From: Gemmatimonadota bacterium | Lineage (GTDB): Bacteria; Gemmatimonadota; Gemmatimonadetes; Gemmatimonadales; GWC2-71-9 | Length of the DNA stretch: 39,253 nt | NCBI GenBank assembly: GCA_003221995.1 | Contig: QHUR01000009.1 | Coordinates: 1-39,253 of the forward strand | Reading direction: 5' to 3' | Shown here: positions 14,983 through 24,816 of the stretch, piece by piece | Layout: each line of letters starts with the position of its first letter | Position numbering within the stretch: position 1 is the first letter of the stretch | Program-made: the position numbers and the translations under genes | Notes under the pieces: model-generated | The model's input: only the letters and a program-made list of their open reading frames with translations | What the model was told of the DNA's origin: nothing | Database searches by the model: none

Positions 14983-15006
14983 ATATCGGGCGGGGCTCCC
15001 CTCGCC

Positions 15007-16179
15007 TCATCCAGCTCCCGCGAGCGCCTGATCGAGATCCGCGATCAGGTCTTCCACGTCCTCGATCCCGACGGAGAGCCGCACGAGACTGTCGCTCAGC
15101 CCCATCTTGTCGCGCAGCGTCTGCGGGACGCTCGCGTGCGTCATCGTGGCGGGGTGCCCGATCAGGCTCTCCACGCCGCCCAGCGACTCGGCCAGCGCGA
15201 AGATCCGGGTGCGCTCGACGAAGCGCCGCGCCCGCTCCAGGCTCCCGAGCTCCAGGCTGATCATGCCGCCGAACCCTTTCATCTGGCGGCAGGCGAGCTC
15301 GTGCTGCGGGTGCGACGGCAGGCCGGGGTAATAGACCCGCTGCACCTTGGGATGGTGCGTGAGCCACTCGGCGATGCGGCGTCCGTTGACGTCGTGCTGC
15401 CGCATGCGGAGCGCCAGCGTCTTGGTGCCGCGCAGCGCCAGCCAGCAGTCGAACGGCCCCGGCACCGCGCCCGACGCGTTCTGGATGAACCCGATGCGCT
15501 CGGCCAGGTCGTCGCGGTTCACGACCAGCATCCCCCCCACCATGTCGCTGTGGCCGTTCAGGTACTTGGTGGTCGAGTGCAGCACGATGTCGGCACCGAG
15601 CTCGAGCGGGCGCTGGAAGCAGGGCGTGGCGAAGGTGTTGTCCACGACTAACAGGGCGCCCGCCCGCTGCGCGACCTCGGCCGTCGCCCGGAGGTCACAC
15701 AGTCCCATCATCGGGTTCGTGGGCGTCTCAGCGAAGAGCAACCGGGTCTCGGGTGTGACCGCCGCCGCGATGGCATCCGTGTCCGCGCCATCCACGAAGG
15801 CGAACGCGAGGCCGAGCCGGGCCCACACGTGCGTCATCTGGCGGTGCGTGCCGCCGTACACGTTCTCCCCGGAGACGACGTGGTCCCCTGCCGACAGCAG
15901 CTTCAGCACCGCGTCGACCGCGGCGAGGCCGGAGCCGAAGGCGAAGCCGTGGCGGCCGCCCTCGAGCGCCGCGACGTTCCGCTCCAGCGCCTCCCGCGTG
16001 GGGTTACGCGTGCGGGCGTATTCGTATCCCTTGTGCCGGCCCAGGCCGTCCTGCACGTAGGTGGAGGTTTGATAGATCGGCGTCATCACGGCGCCGGCGA
16101 GCGGGTCGGGGACCTGGCCGGCGTGGACGGCCCGGGTAGCGAAGCGGCGGGCTAGGTCGTCCTTGAGAACCTCGGTCAT
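15007..16179 (-). CDS. metB: Cystathionine gamma-synthase/lyase-type PLP enzyme
   Basis: 390 residues, standard for Cys/Met metabolism PLP enzymes. The start TRAVHAGQVPDPLAGAVMTPIYQTSTY, YEYARTRNPTREALE, and HSTTKYLNGHSD (PLP lysine at about residue 203) are diagnostic. C-terminal SLGGVESLIGHPATMTH is typical of cystathionine synthases and lyases. The family includes cystathionine gamma-synthase, beta-lyase and gamma-lyase; I cannot separate these by sequence alone, so the symbol is provisional. It has its own strong-looking, leaderless-type promoter shared in a 56-bp divergent gap with the HD-GYP regulator. The 3' side is non-coding with REP-like hairpins. Confidence 0.9.
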   Translation of the reverse strand: MTEVLKDDLARRFATRAVHAGQVPDPLAGAVMTPIYQTSTYVQDGLGRHKGYEYARTRNPTREALERNVAALEGGRHGFAFGSGLAAVDAVLKLLSAGDHVVSGENVYGGTHRQMTHVWARLGLAFAFVDGADTDAIAAAVTPETRLLFAETPTNPMMGLCDLRATAEVAQRAGALLVVDNTFATPCFQRPLELGADIVLHSTTKYLNGHSDMVGGMLVVNRDDLAERIGFIQNASGAVPGPFDCWLALRGTKTLALRMRQHDVNGRRIAEWLTHHPKVQRVYYPGLPSHPQHELACRQMKGFGGMISLELGSLERARRFVERTRIFALAESLGGVESLIGHPATMTHASVPQTLRDKMGLSDSLVRLSVGIEDVEDLIADLDQALAGAG

Positions 16180-16185
16180 GGCCGG

Positions 16186-16214
16186 AACGTAAGGGCGCCT
16201 TTCGCGCCGAGCAA
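16186..16214 (-). promoter_or_regulatory. Promoter of the PLP enzyme, predicted leaderless
   Basis: On the minus strand: TTGCTC (16214-16209), a 17-bp spacer, TACGTT (16191-16186), then CCGGCC and ATG at 16179. The -10 ends 6 nt before the start codon and no ribosome site can fit. A GGCGC-CTTTC-GCGCC stem lies inside the spacer between the two divergent promoters. Confidence 0.55.
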
Positions 16215-16222
16215 GCGACCTA

Positions 16223-16228
16223 TACGTT
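16223..16228 (+). promoter_or_regulatory. -10 hexamer of the HD-GYP regulator, predicted leaderless
   Basis: TACGTT, the same hexamer as in the divergent and the glmM promoters, lies 7 nt before the ATG at 16236. The -35 region (TTTCGC near 16200) is poor and overlaps the divergent promoter. Confidence 0.4.
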
Positions 16229-16235
16229 AGCGGAG

Positions 16236-17318
16236 ATGCCCCAGCCCAACGCCATGCACTGCCTCGTTGTAGACGACGAGCCGCGGCTGCGCCGCGTGCT
16301 CGTGCGCCTGCTGGAAGGCGAGGGGTTCGTCTGCCGGGAGGCGGGCTCCGGCACCGAGGCGCTGGAGCTGATGCGGCACGAGCCCGTGCCGCTCGTGATC
16401 TCCGACCTGCGGATGCCGCAGATGGACGGCGTCACGCTGCTGCGCGAGGTGATCAGCCGCTGGCCCGACACGGCGGTCATCGTGGTGACGGCGGTGGCCG
16501 AGGTGGAGAGCGCGGTCGCCTGCCTGCAGCTGGGCGCACTCGACTACGTCGCGAAGCCGTTCCACCTCGACGAGGTGCGCGCGCGGGTGATGCAGGCGCT
16601 CGATAAGCGGCGTCTCATTCTCGAAAACCGCATGTACCAGGAGCAGCTCGAGCAGCGGGTGCAGGAGCAGGCGCGCCGCATCGAGGAGCTGTCCCTCGAG
16701 CGCCTGCAGGCTCTGGTCCACGCGCTCGAAGAGAAGGACCCCTACCTCCGCGGCCATTCGGTGCGGGTGGCGAACTACGCGTTTGGGATCGGCCGGGAAC
16801 TGGGGCTCGCGCCTGCGGCGCTCGACTTGATCTCTATGGGCGCCGAGCTCCACGATCTCGGGAAGATCGGCGTCAGCGAGGCAGTGCTACACAAGCCGGG
16901 GAAGCTCACCGACGTCGAGTACCGGCACATCATGGAGCACCCCGTGACCGGGGCGCGGATCCTCGGCCCCCTGATGCGCGATGCCCCGGTTGCACTCGCC
17001 ATCGTGCGCTCCCACCACGAGCGGCTGGACGGGAAAGGGTTCCCCGACGGCCTGAAGGGGGACGAGATTCCGCTCGAGGTCCGCATCGTCACCGTCGCTG
17101 ACTCGTTCGACGCGATGACGAGCCTGCGCCCCTATCGGCCGGCGCTGTCCGTGGCGAACGCGATGGACCAGCTCGAGGAAGGCAAGGGCCGGCAATTCGA
17201 CCAGGGCGCCGTCCAGGCGTTCCTCCGCGCGTTCCCCGACGCCGCGTCGCTCCCCGTCGCCAGCCCGGAGGCGCGTCCGCTGCACCTCCCCACCCCGGTC
17301 GCGGTCCGACGCAGCTGA
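16236..17318 (+). CDS. Two-component response regulator with HD-GYP c-di-GMP phosphodiesterase domain
   Basis: 360 residues. Residues about 5-120 are a receiver domain with phospho-acceptor Asp57 (VISDLRMPQMDG) and the KPFHLDEV lysine. A coiled linker (about 125-165, rich in Glu/Gln/Arg) joins an HD-GYP domain: HSVRVANYAFGIG, AELHDLGKIGV (HD at about 206-207), EHPVTGARIL, SHHERLDGKGFPDGLKGDEIP and VADSFDAMTSLRPYR. HD-GYP enzymes degrade cyclic di-GMP. The canonical GYP is GFP here, and the two residues before DG are RL rather than RW, which is common variation. No histidine kinase adjoins it; the partner may be elsewhere. Confidence 0.94.
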   Translation: MPQPNAMHCLVVDDEPRLRRVLVRLLEGEGFVCREAGSGTEALELMRHEPVPLVISDLRMPQMDGVTLLREVISRWPDTAVIVVTAVAEVESAVACLQLGALDYVAKPFHLDEVRARVMQALDKRRLILENRMYQEQLEQRVQEQARRIEELSLERLQALVHALEEKDPYLRGHSVRVANYAFGIGRELGLAPAALDLISMGAELHDLGKIGVSEAVLHKPGKLTDVEYRHIMEHPVTGARILGPLMRDAPVALAIVRSHHERLDGKGFPDGLKGDEIPLEVRIVTVADSFDAMTSLRPYRPALSVANAMDQLEEGKGRQFDQGAVQAFLRAFPDAASLPVASPEARPLHLPTPVAVRRS

Positions 17319-17329
17319 CGCGCGTCCGA

Positions 17330-17358
17330 TTGACGCGCCCCACTCCGGTTCCTACGTT
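17330..17358 (+). promoter_or_regulatory. Promoter of glmM, predicted leaderless
   Basis: TTGACG (17330-17335), 17-bp spacer, TACGTT (17353-17358), then GCCCCC and ATG at 17365. This is the best-formed promoter of the plus-strand units, with near-consensus -35 and ideal spacing. The 6-nt gap leaves no room for a 5' leader. Confidence 0.65.
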
Positions 17359-17364
17359 GCCCCC

Positions 17365-18773
17365 ATGTCCGACACCCTCATGGTCGGCGTCTCCGGCGTG
17401 CGCGGGATCGTCGGCAAGGACCTCACGCCGGAAGTCGTCGCGCGCTGGGCGATGGCGTTCGGTCTGTGGGCCCGGGAGCACCGCCCGGCCGTCGTCGTCG
17501 GACGCGACGCGCGGCCTTCGGGACCCGAATTCGCGCAGGCCGCGATCGCCGCGCTGCGCCGCGCAGGCTGCGACGTGATCGACGTCGGGCTCGTCCCCAC
17601 GCCCACCGTGCAACTCGCCGTCGAACACCATCATGCGGGCGGCGGCATCGCGATCACGGCGAGCCACAACCCGATCGAGTGGAACGCCCTCAAATTCATC
17701 GGGCCGGACGGCATCTTTCTTGATGGGGACGCCGGCACTCGCGTTCGCGCGCTGGCGGACAACGACACGGGAACAGGCCGGGGAAGGGGAAATCCTAAAG
17801 GACTCCCTGGCGGTCGAGGGGCACGGGGACGGGTCAGTGCGGATCCCGCGGCGATCGAGCGGCACCTCGAGGGTGTGCTCCAACTGGCGGTCGTCGATGT
17901 CGAGCGGATTCGAGCGCGTCGCTTCACCGTGGCGCTCGACGCGGTGCGGGGGGCGGGCGGCGCCATCATGCCGGGGCTACTGGAACGGCTGGGCTGTCGC
18001 GTCGTGGGGGTGAACCTCGAGACGGACGGTCGATTCCCCCGCGCCCCGGAGCCCGTGCCCGAGAACCTGGGTGAGCTCGCGGCGCTGACGCGCGGGAGCG
18101 GCGCGCACGTCGGCATCGCGGTCGACCCCGACGTGGACCGCCTGGCGATCGTCGACGAGAGCGGCACACCGATCGGGGAGGACTACACGCTGGCGTTCGC
18201 GGTGCGGGCGGTGTTGGAACCCGGGAAGGGGGAAGGGGGAAGAGCGAAGGGGAACACCGTCGTCTGCAACCTCTCCACCAGCCTCGTCGTCGAAGACGCG
18301 GCGCGGGACTGCGGAGCGACGGTTGTGCGCACGCCGGTGGGGGAGGTGCACGTAGCCCGCAAGATGGTCGAGCTCGGGGCGCCGATCGGGGGGGAAGGGA
18401 ACGGGGGGGTGATGTACCCGGCGCTGCACGTGGGACGGGACGCTCCCGTGGCGGCCGCGCTGCTGCTGGCGCTGCTCGCCCGCACGGGACGGCGGGTGAG
18501 CGAGTGGGTTGCGGCCGCGCCCCGTTATGCGATCGTGAAGGCCAAGCTGGAACGCGGAGCGCGCAACGCGGAACGGGGACTGGACGACGTGTACGCGGCC
18601 TTGCGCAGCCGCTTTCCGGAAGCGAGCGCCGACACGCAGGACGGCCTGCGGCTCGCCTGGCGCGATCGCTGGCTGCACGTGCGGCCGTCCAACACGGAGC
18701 CGATCATCCGGCTGATCGCCGAAGCGCCGAGCGGCGCGGAAGCCGAGCAGCTCGTCAACGAGGGACGACTCTC

Positions 18774-18789
<16 letters not shown>
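17365..18789 (+). CDS. glmM: Phosphoglucosamine mutase-type phosphohexomutase
   Basis: 474 residues, longer than usual (about 445). Phosphohexomutase blocks: GVSGVRGIVGKDLTPE, VVVGRDARPSG, the phospho-serine loop GGIAITASHNPIEW (Ser100), Mg-binding VDPDVDRLAIVDE, GEGNGGVMYP and the C-terminal phosphate-binding RPSNTEPIIR. The downstream glmS makes glucosamine-6-phosphate, so this is most likely GlmM (glucosamine-6-P to glucosamine-1-P); phosphomannomutase is the alternative. Extra residues sit in three low-complexity stretches: about 137-155 (the [10 protein letters not shown] repeat), about 286-298 (KGEGGRAKGN) and about 395-405 (ERGARNAERG). The reading frame ends 16 bp inside glmS. Confidence 0.9.
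17780..17821 (+). repeat. Coding dispersed repeat, copy A (in glmM)
   Basis: A 42-bp segment identical at 39 positions to 32377-32418 in hisF. Core 17794-17816 (23 bp) is perfect in both. The A copy reads in frame as [10 protein letters not shown]. It lies between the sugar-phosphate loop and the ERHLEGVL helix of GlmM, where homologues have a short linker. The flanking segments are polypurine (GGGGAAGGGG) on the left and CGAGGGG on the right. Confidence 0.85.
18223..18253 (+). repeat. Polypurine low-complexity insert in glmM
   Basis: A 31-bp run made almost only of G and A, with GGGGGAA repeated twice, encoding about KGEGGRAKGN between the LEP and NTVVCNLSTS parts of GlmM. It shares GAAGGGGGAAGGG with the left flank of the dispersed repeat copy in hisF, so it may be a decayed relative. 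Homologues have a short loop here. Confidence 0.5.
18549..18578 (+). repeat. Short direct repeat insert in glmM
   Basis: AACGCGGA occurs at 18551-18558 and again at 18565-18572 in a GC-rich stretch encoding about ERGARNAERG near the C-terminal domain of GlmM. It is the third extra stretch in this gene. Support is limited to the direct repeat and the lack of such residues in typical family members as I know them. Confidence 0.4.
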
Positions 18790-20606
<1,817 letters not shown>

Positions 20607-20616
20607 AGCGGGCGGT

Positions 20617-21060
20617 GTGCGGGTAGTCCTGCAGCGCGTCTCGCGGGCGGAGGTGCGCGTGGACGGTCGCGTGACCGGATCCATCGGGGTGGGGTTCGTC
20701 GTGCTCGCCGGGTTCGCGCCCACGGACACCGACCCGACGCTTGAGTGGATGGCGGAGAAGATCCTCACGCTCCGGGTGTTCGGAGACACCGCGGGGAAGA
20801 TGAACCTGGCGCTGGACGACGTGGGGGGCGCGCTCCTCGTGGTGTCGCAGTTCACCCTCTATGGCGACACCCGCAAAGGCCGGCGCCCCAGCTTCGTGGA
20901 CGCCGCGCCGCCCGCGGTCGCCGTTCCCCTATACGAGCGGTTCGTCGCCCTGTTGCGCGAGCGGGGCGGCGGCACGAAGGTGGAGACCGGGGAGTTCGGG
21001 GCGATGATGGAGGTGGAGCTCGTGAATGACGGTCCGGTTACGCTGATGCTCGAGCGATGA
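20617..21060 (+). CDS. dtd: D-aminoacyl-tRNA deacylase
   Basis: 147 residues from GTG. The family's two catalytic motifs are present: [17 protein letters not shown] in the middle and the Gly-cis-Pro motif NDGPVT near the C-terminus. Start [21 protein letters not shown] is typical. The enzyme hydrolyses D-amino acids (and Gly from tRNA-Ala) off tRNA, proofreading chirality. It follows glmS after 10 bp and overlaps maf by 4 bp (ATGA), so glmM-glmS-dtd-maf look like one operon. Confidence 0.96.
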   Translation: MRVVLQRVSRAEVRVDGRVTGSIGVGFVVLAGFAPTDTDPTLEWMAEKILTLRVFGDTAGKMNLALDDVGGALLVVSQFTLYGDTRKGRRPSFVDAAPPAVAVPLYERFVALLRERGGGTKVETGEFGAMMEVELVNDGPVTLMLER

Positions 21061-21656
21061 GCCCGTCTCGCGGAGACCATCGCCTGATCCTCGCGAGCGG
21101 CAGCCCGCGGCGGCGCGAGCTGCTCGAGATGCTCGGCCTGCCCTTCGGCGTGATCGTCCCCGCGGTGGACGAGACCCGCAAGACGAGCGAACTCCCCGAC
21201 CGCTACGTCGTGCGCGTCGCGCGCGACAAGGCCCTCGCGGTCGCCCGGCAGGAGCCGGGCGCGGTGGTGCTGGCGGCGGACACCGCGGTGGTGCTGCGGG
21301 CGGAGGAGGTGTTCGGCAAGCCGCGCTCGCCCGAGGAGGCGGTGGCGATGCTGCAGCGGCTCGAGGGGCGCACGCACCAGGTGATGTCGGCCGTGGCTGT
21401 GGCGCAGGGGGAGCGCGTGGAGCACGCCATCGACATCACCGACGTGACGTTCCGCACCCTGCCGCAGCGGATGATCGAGGACTACGTCGCCACGGGAGAG
21501 GCGCTCGACAAGGCGGGCGCCTACGCGGTCCAGGGGCGCGGGGCGGCGCTCGTCGAGGGGATCCGCGGCGACTTCTTCGGGGTGATGGGCCTGCCGCTGC
21601 GGCTGGCGCTCGAGCTGCTCGAGCGCTTCGGGATGACCTACCGCTTCATGCGGTAG
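21057..21656 (+). CDS. maf: Maf-family nucleoside triphosphate pyrophosphatase
   Basis: 199 residues. Maf signature [17 protein letters not shown] at the start, [20 protein letters not shown] (acidic site), a TPQ-like [27 protein letters not shown] region and [11 protein letters not shown]. Maf proteins hydrolyse modified or canonical NTPs and dNTPs (dTTP/UTP or m7GTP types) to monophosphates. Substrate subclass is not certain, though the QG(R)GA and the EFGKPR-type segments fit the dTTP/UTP group. It overlaps the convergent cyclase gene by 19 bp at the 3' ends. Confidence 0.94.
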   Translation: MSPSRGDHRLILASGSPRRRELLEMLGLPFGVIVPAVDETRKTSELPDRYVVRVARDKALAVARQEPGAVVLAADTAVVLRAEEVFGKPRSPEEAVAMLQRLEGRTHQVMSAVAVAQGERVEHAIDITDVTFRTLPQRMIEDYVATGEALDKAGAYAVQGRGAALVEGIRGDFFGVMGLPLRLALELLERFGMTYRFMR

Positions 21657-23248
21657 ACCGGGACTTTCTTCGACCGCCCCTTCAATTCGATCGGATCGAG
21701 GGCCTCGACCTTCGGGGGCTTCTTCAGCTGCTCGTAGAACGCCTCCGAGATCAGGATCTCGTTGGGCCCGGCGATGGAGCACAGCCGGCTCGCCGTGTTC
21801 ACGGCGTCGCCGATCACGGTGTACTCGAGTCGGCGATCCGAGCCGATGTTGCCCGCGAACACTTCGCCGAAGTTGATGCCGATCCCGATGCCCAGCTCGG
21901 GCCGGCCTTCCGCCTTCCATTTCTTGTTCATTTTGTCGAGCGCGTCGAGCTGATCGACCCCGCACCTCATCGCGCGGTCGGCGTCGTCCTCGTGGGCGAT
22001 CGGCGCGCCCCACAGCGCCATGATCGCGTCGCCCATGAACTTGTCGAGCGTGCCGCCGTGCTCGAACACGATCTCGACCATCTCGGTGAAGTACTCGGTG
22101 AGCAGGGTGGCGATGTCGTCCGGGCCCATCGTCTCGGACATCGTCGTGAAGCCGCGGATATCCGAGAAGAAGATCACCACGGGCCGCTTCTGGCCCCCGA
22201 GCTGCACCGCGCCCTCCTGCTGGGCGATCTGGGCCGCGAGGTTGGGAGCGAAATAGCGCTGGAAGTTCGAGAGCACCAGCGCCTCACGCCGCAGCCGTTC
22301 GGAGCGCCGCGAGTTCTCGATCCCCACTGCCGCGAGCGACCCGAAGGCGATCAGGAACTCGAGGTCCTCGTCAGCGAAGGAGTGCGTGGCGGTGAGGTTG
22401 TCCACGTAGAGGATGCCGAGCACCTGCTGATCGGTGCCCATGAGCGGCGTGCACATCGCGCTGCGCACGCTCTGGATCAGGATCGATTTGCCCTTGAAAC
22501 GCTCGTCCGCGGCGGCGTTGTCGGAGAGGATCGCGACCCGCTCCTCCACGGCCTTGCGGGCGATGGACTGCGGCACGTGCTTCGCCGCCCCCGCCTGGGC
22601 GGTGCGGCCCTTGGAGATCCGTGGCACCAGCTCGCCCGATCCCTCCTCCAGCAGCAGGATCGACACCCGGTCCACGTTCATGATCTGGAACGTGAAGTCC
22701 ACGACCTTGTCGAGCAGTCGGTCGAACTCCTGCTGCTTGGACAGCTCCTTCGAGATCTCGAGCAGCAGCGACAGCTTCTTCTCACGCCGCTCCTCGAGCG
22801 ACTGGGCCTTCACCTTGAGGTGGGACGCGCCGGATGGGCTCGCGTCCACGATGGCGGGTACGCCGCCCGAGACGCTCACCGGCAGCTGACGCAGGATCGT
22901 GCCCCCGGCCGCGCCGGGCTTCGGGCTCGTGAAGTCGGGCACCACCTTGGGGCGCTGGACCGGAGCGGAGACCCCCTTCACCCGGAACGCCACCTTACCG
23001 AAGGTGATGACGTCGTTCTCGGCGGCGACGGCCTCGGTCACCCGGGCGCCGTTCAGGAATGTGCCGTTCGAGGAGCCGACGTCCTTCACCTTGACGCCGC
23101 CGTCGGTGAGGATCAGCTCCGCGTGCCGGCGGGAGATGGTGGGGTCGTAGATGGGGATGTCGCTCGTCACCGCGCGCCCGACCACGATGGTGCGCCCGGG
23201 CTGCAAATCGATCGCCTGTTCGCCCGTGGTGCTCAGCAGCTTGAACAC
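21638..23248 (-). CDS. Adenylate cyclase with FHA and GAF domains
   Basis: 536 residues from GTG 23248. Residues about 5-90 form an FHA domain (VVGRAVTSDIPIYDPTISRRHAEL, DVGSSNGTFLNGARV), which binds phosphothreonine. A low-complexity linker leads to a GAF domain (about 190-345). Residues about 375-535 are a class III cyclase: metal-binding Asp in FFSDIRGFTTMSE, the substrate Lys in TLDKFMGDAIMALWG, and EYTVIGDAVNTASRL with the catalytic Asn and Arg. The Lys and Thr at the specificity sites favour ATP, so cAMP is the likely product. Class III cyclases pair as dimers. A leaderless-type promoter lies in the 25-bp gap after trpE. The 3' end overlaps maf by 19 bp. Confidence 0.93.
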   Translation of the reverse strand: MFKLLSTTGEQAIDLQPGRTIVVGRAVTSDIPIYDPTISRRHAELILTDGGVKVKDVGSSNGTFLNGARVTEAVAAENDVITFGKVAFRVKGVSAPVQRPKVVPDFTSPKPGAAGGTILRQLPVSVSGGVPAIVDASPSGASHLKVKAQSLEERREKKLSLLLEISKELSKQQEFDRLLDKVVDFTFQIMNVDRVSILLLEEGSGELVPRISKGRTAQAGAAKHVPQSIARKAVEERVAILSDNAAADERFKGKSILIQSVRSAMCTPLMGTDQQVLGILYVDNLTATHSFADEDLEFLIAFGSLAAVGIENSRRSERLRREALVLSNFQRYFAPNLAAQIAQQEGAVQLGGQKRPVVIFFSDIRGFTTMSETMGPDDIATLLTEYFTEMVEIVFEHGGTLDKFMGDAIMALWGAPIAHEDDADRAMRCGVDQLDALDKMNKKWKAEGRPELGIGIGINFGEVFAGNIGSDRRLEYTVIGDAVNTASRLCSIAGPNEILISEAFYEQLKKPPKVEALDPIELKGRSKKVPVYRMKR

Positions 23249-23254
23249 AGCGAA

Positions 23255-23260
23255 AATATA
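23255..23260 (-). promoter_or_regulatory. -10 hexamer of the cyclase gene, predicted leaderless
   Basis: On the minus strand TATATT is followed by TTCGCT and the GTG start at 23248. It lies in the 25-bp gap after the trpE stop (23274). The -35 position (TCGCCC on the plus strand near 23278) is poor, and trpE read-through could also supply the message. Confidence 0.4.
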
Positions 23261-23273
23261 CGCGAAAGCCTCG

Positions 23274-24770
23274 CTAGTCGCCCGCTTTCGCGAGGGCGAG
23301 CGCTCGGAGAACGGCCTGGGCTTTCGCCTCGGTCTCCTCGAACTCCCGCGCCGGATCGGAGTCGGCCACGATCCCGGCGCCCGCCTGCACCAGGACGCGG
23401 TCGGGAAGCACGACGGCCGAGCGGATGGCGATCGCCGTGTCGAGGTTGGCCGCGCCCCAGCCCACGTAGCCCACTGCGCCGGCATAGGGCCCGCGGCGCT
23501 CGGGCTCGAGCTCGTCGATGATCTCCATCGCGCGCACCTTGGGCGCGCCCGTCACCGTCCCCGCCGGGAAGCAGGCCTTGAACACGTCCAGGGCGTCGTA
23601 GCCGTCCTTGAGGCGGCCGCGCACCTCGCTCACCATGTGCTGCACGTGCGAGTAGCGCTCGATCGTGAGCAGATCGGTCACCCGCACCGTGCCGTAGCGC
23701 GCCACGCGCCCGACGTCGTTCCGCCCGAGGTCCACCAGCATCAGATGCTCGGCGCGCTCCTTTTCGTCCGAGACGAGCGCGCGGGCGAGCGCCTCGTCCT
23801 CCTCGGGCGTCTCGCCGCGCGGCCGAGTACCGGCGATGGGTCGCACCGTGACCTCCCCGCCCTCCACCCGGACCAGCACCTCGGGAGAGCTGCCGACGAC
23901 CGCGAACTCGTCGAAGCCGAGGTAAAACAGGTAGGGAGCCGGGTTGAGGGCGCGCAGGTAGCGGTACAAGAGCAGCGGATCGGCCCGGCCCACCGCTTCC
24001 TGACGCCGCGACAGCACGGTCTGGAAGGTGTCGCCGGCCGCGATGTAGTCGAGGATCCGGCGCACGTCGCGCTGGAACGCGTCTCGTGGATAGCGCGAGA
24101 CCGTGGGGACCGGCGCGACGCCGTCCGAGATCGCGAGCGGCGCCAGCGGGTGCGGCGCCCCGAGCCGGGCGACCCATTCGTCGAGCCGGGCCTCCGACGC
24201 GTCGTACAGGCGCAGGCGCTCGCCGGCCGAGGCCCCGCGCGGTACCTCGACGTTCGCCACCACAGTCGCGCGGCCGAACAGGTTGTCGAGGATGACGAGC
24301 GTGTCGGCGATCATCACCATCGCGTCCGGCAGACCGAGCGAGTCGGCGGGGGGCCGCGGCAGGCGCTCGATGGTGCGCACGAGATCGTAGCCGAGGTAGC
24401 CCACGGCGCCGCCCGTGAAGCGCGGCAGGCCGGGGACGTCGACGCCGGGGAGCGCACGCATACGCCGGGCGAGGTGGCCGATCGGGTCCTCCGCCTCGCC
24501 CGCCGGGCGCCACGCGGTCTCCCGGGTCCAGCGCTCCACGCGGCGGTCGCGGTAGCGCCACACCTCGCGGGGCTCGGTTCCCAGGAAGGTGTAGCGCGCC
24601 CACCGCTCCCCCCCGACGAGCGACTCGAGGAGGAACCCGAAGGGCGGCCGCGCGACCTTGGCGAACGCGGCGAGCGGCGTGTCGGCGTCGAGCACTACCT
24701 CGCGCGTGAGCGGCACGACCACGCCGCCGCCTGCGCCGCGGGCCAGAAACTCGGCGCGGCGGTCAGGCAC
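23274..24770 (-). CDS. trpE: Anthranilate synthase component I
   Basis: 498 residues from GTG 24770. The N-terminal domain holds the Trp-binding LLES motif (GFLLESLVGGERWARYTF). The chorismate-binding half has RDAFQRDVRRILDYIAAGD, PSPYLFYLGFDEF-like ALNPAPYLFYLGF, PIAGTRPRGETPEED, DLGRNDVGRV, CFPAGTVTGAPKVRAM and GAVGYVG. PIAGT, rather than the PIKGT of PabB, supports TrpE. The enzyme makes anthranilate from chorismate with glutamine-derived ammonia; no trpG lies next to it. A GTG at 24809 is possible but would read into the divergent gene's start region. The barrel gene is divergent across 46 bp. Confidence 0.93.
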   Translation of the reverse strand: MPDRRAEFLARGAGGGVVVPLTREVVLDADTPLAAFAKVARPPFGFLLESLVGGERWARYTFLGTEPREVWRYRDRRVERWTRETAWRPAGEAEDPIGHLARRMRALPGVDVPGLPRFTGGAVGYLGYDLVRTIERLPRPPADSLGLPDAMVMIADTLVILDNLFGRATVVANVEVPRGASAGERLRLYDASEARLDEWVARLGAPHPLAPLAISDGVAPVPTVSRYPRDAFQRDVRRILDYIAAGDTFQTVLSRRQEAVGRADPLLLYRYLRALNPAPYLFYLGFDEFAVVGSSPEVLVRVEGGEVTVRPIAGTRPRGETPEEDEALARALVSDEKERAEHLMLVDLGRNDVGRVARYGTVRVTDLLTIERYSHVQHMVSEVRGRLKDGYDALDVFKACFPAGTVTGAPKVRAMEIIDELEPERRGPYAGAVGYVGWGAANLDTAIAIRSAVVLPDRVLVQAGAGIVADSDPAREFEETEAKAQAVLRALALAKAGD

Positions 24771-24816
24771 GCTGCGGCGCGGGCCGGAACCGCGGCCTGC
24801 GGGGTACACGAGGGGG

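Noticed and set aside
18385-18415. G-rich stretch in glmM near GEGNGGVMYP as another insertion
   Set aside because: This is a conserved family motif of phosphohexomutases, so it is ancestral sequence.
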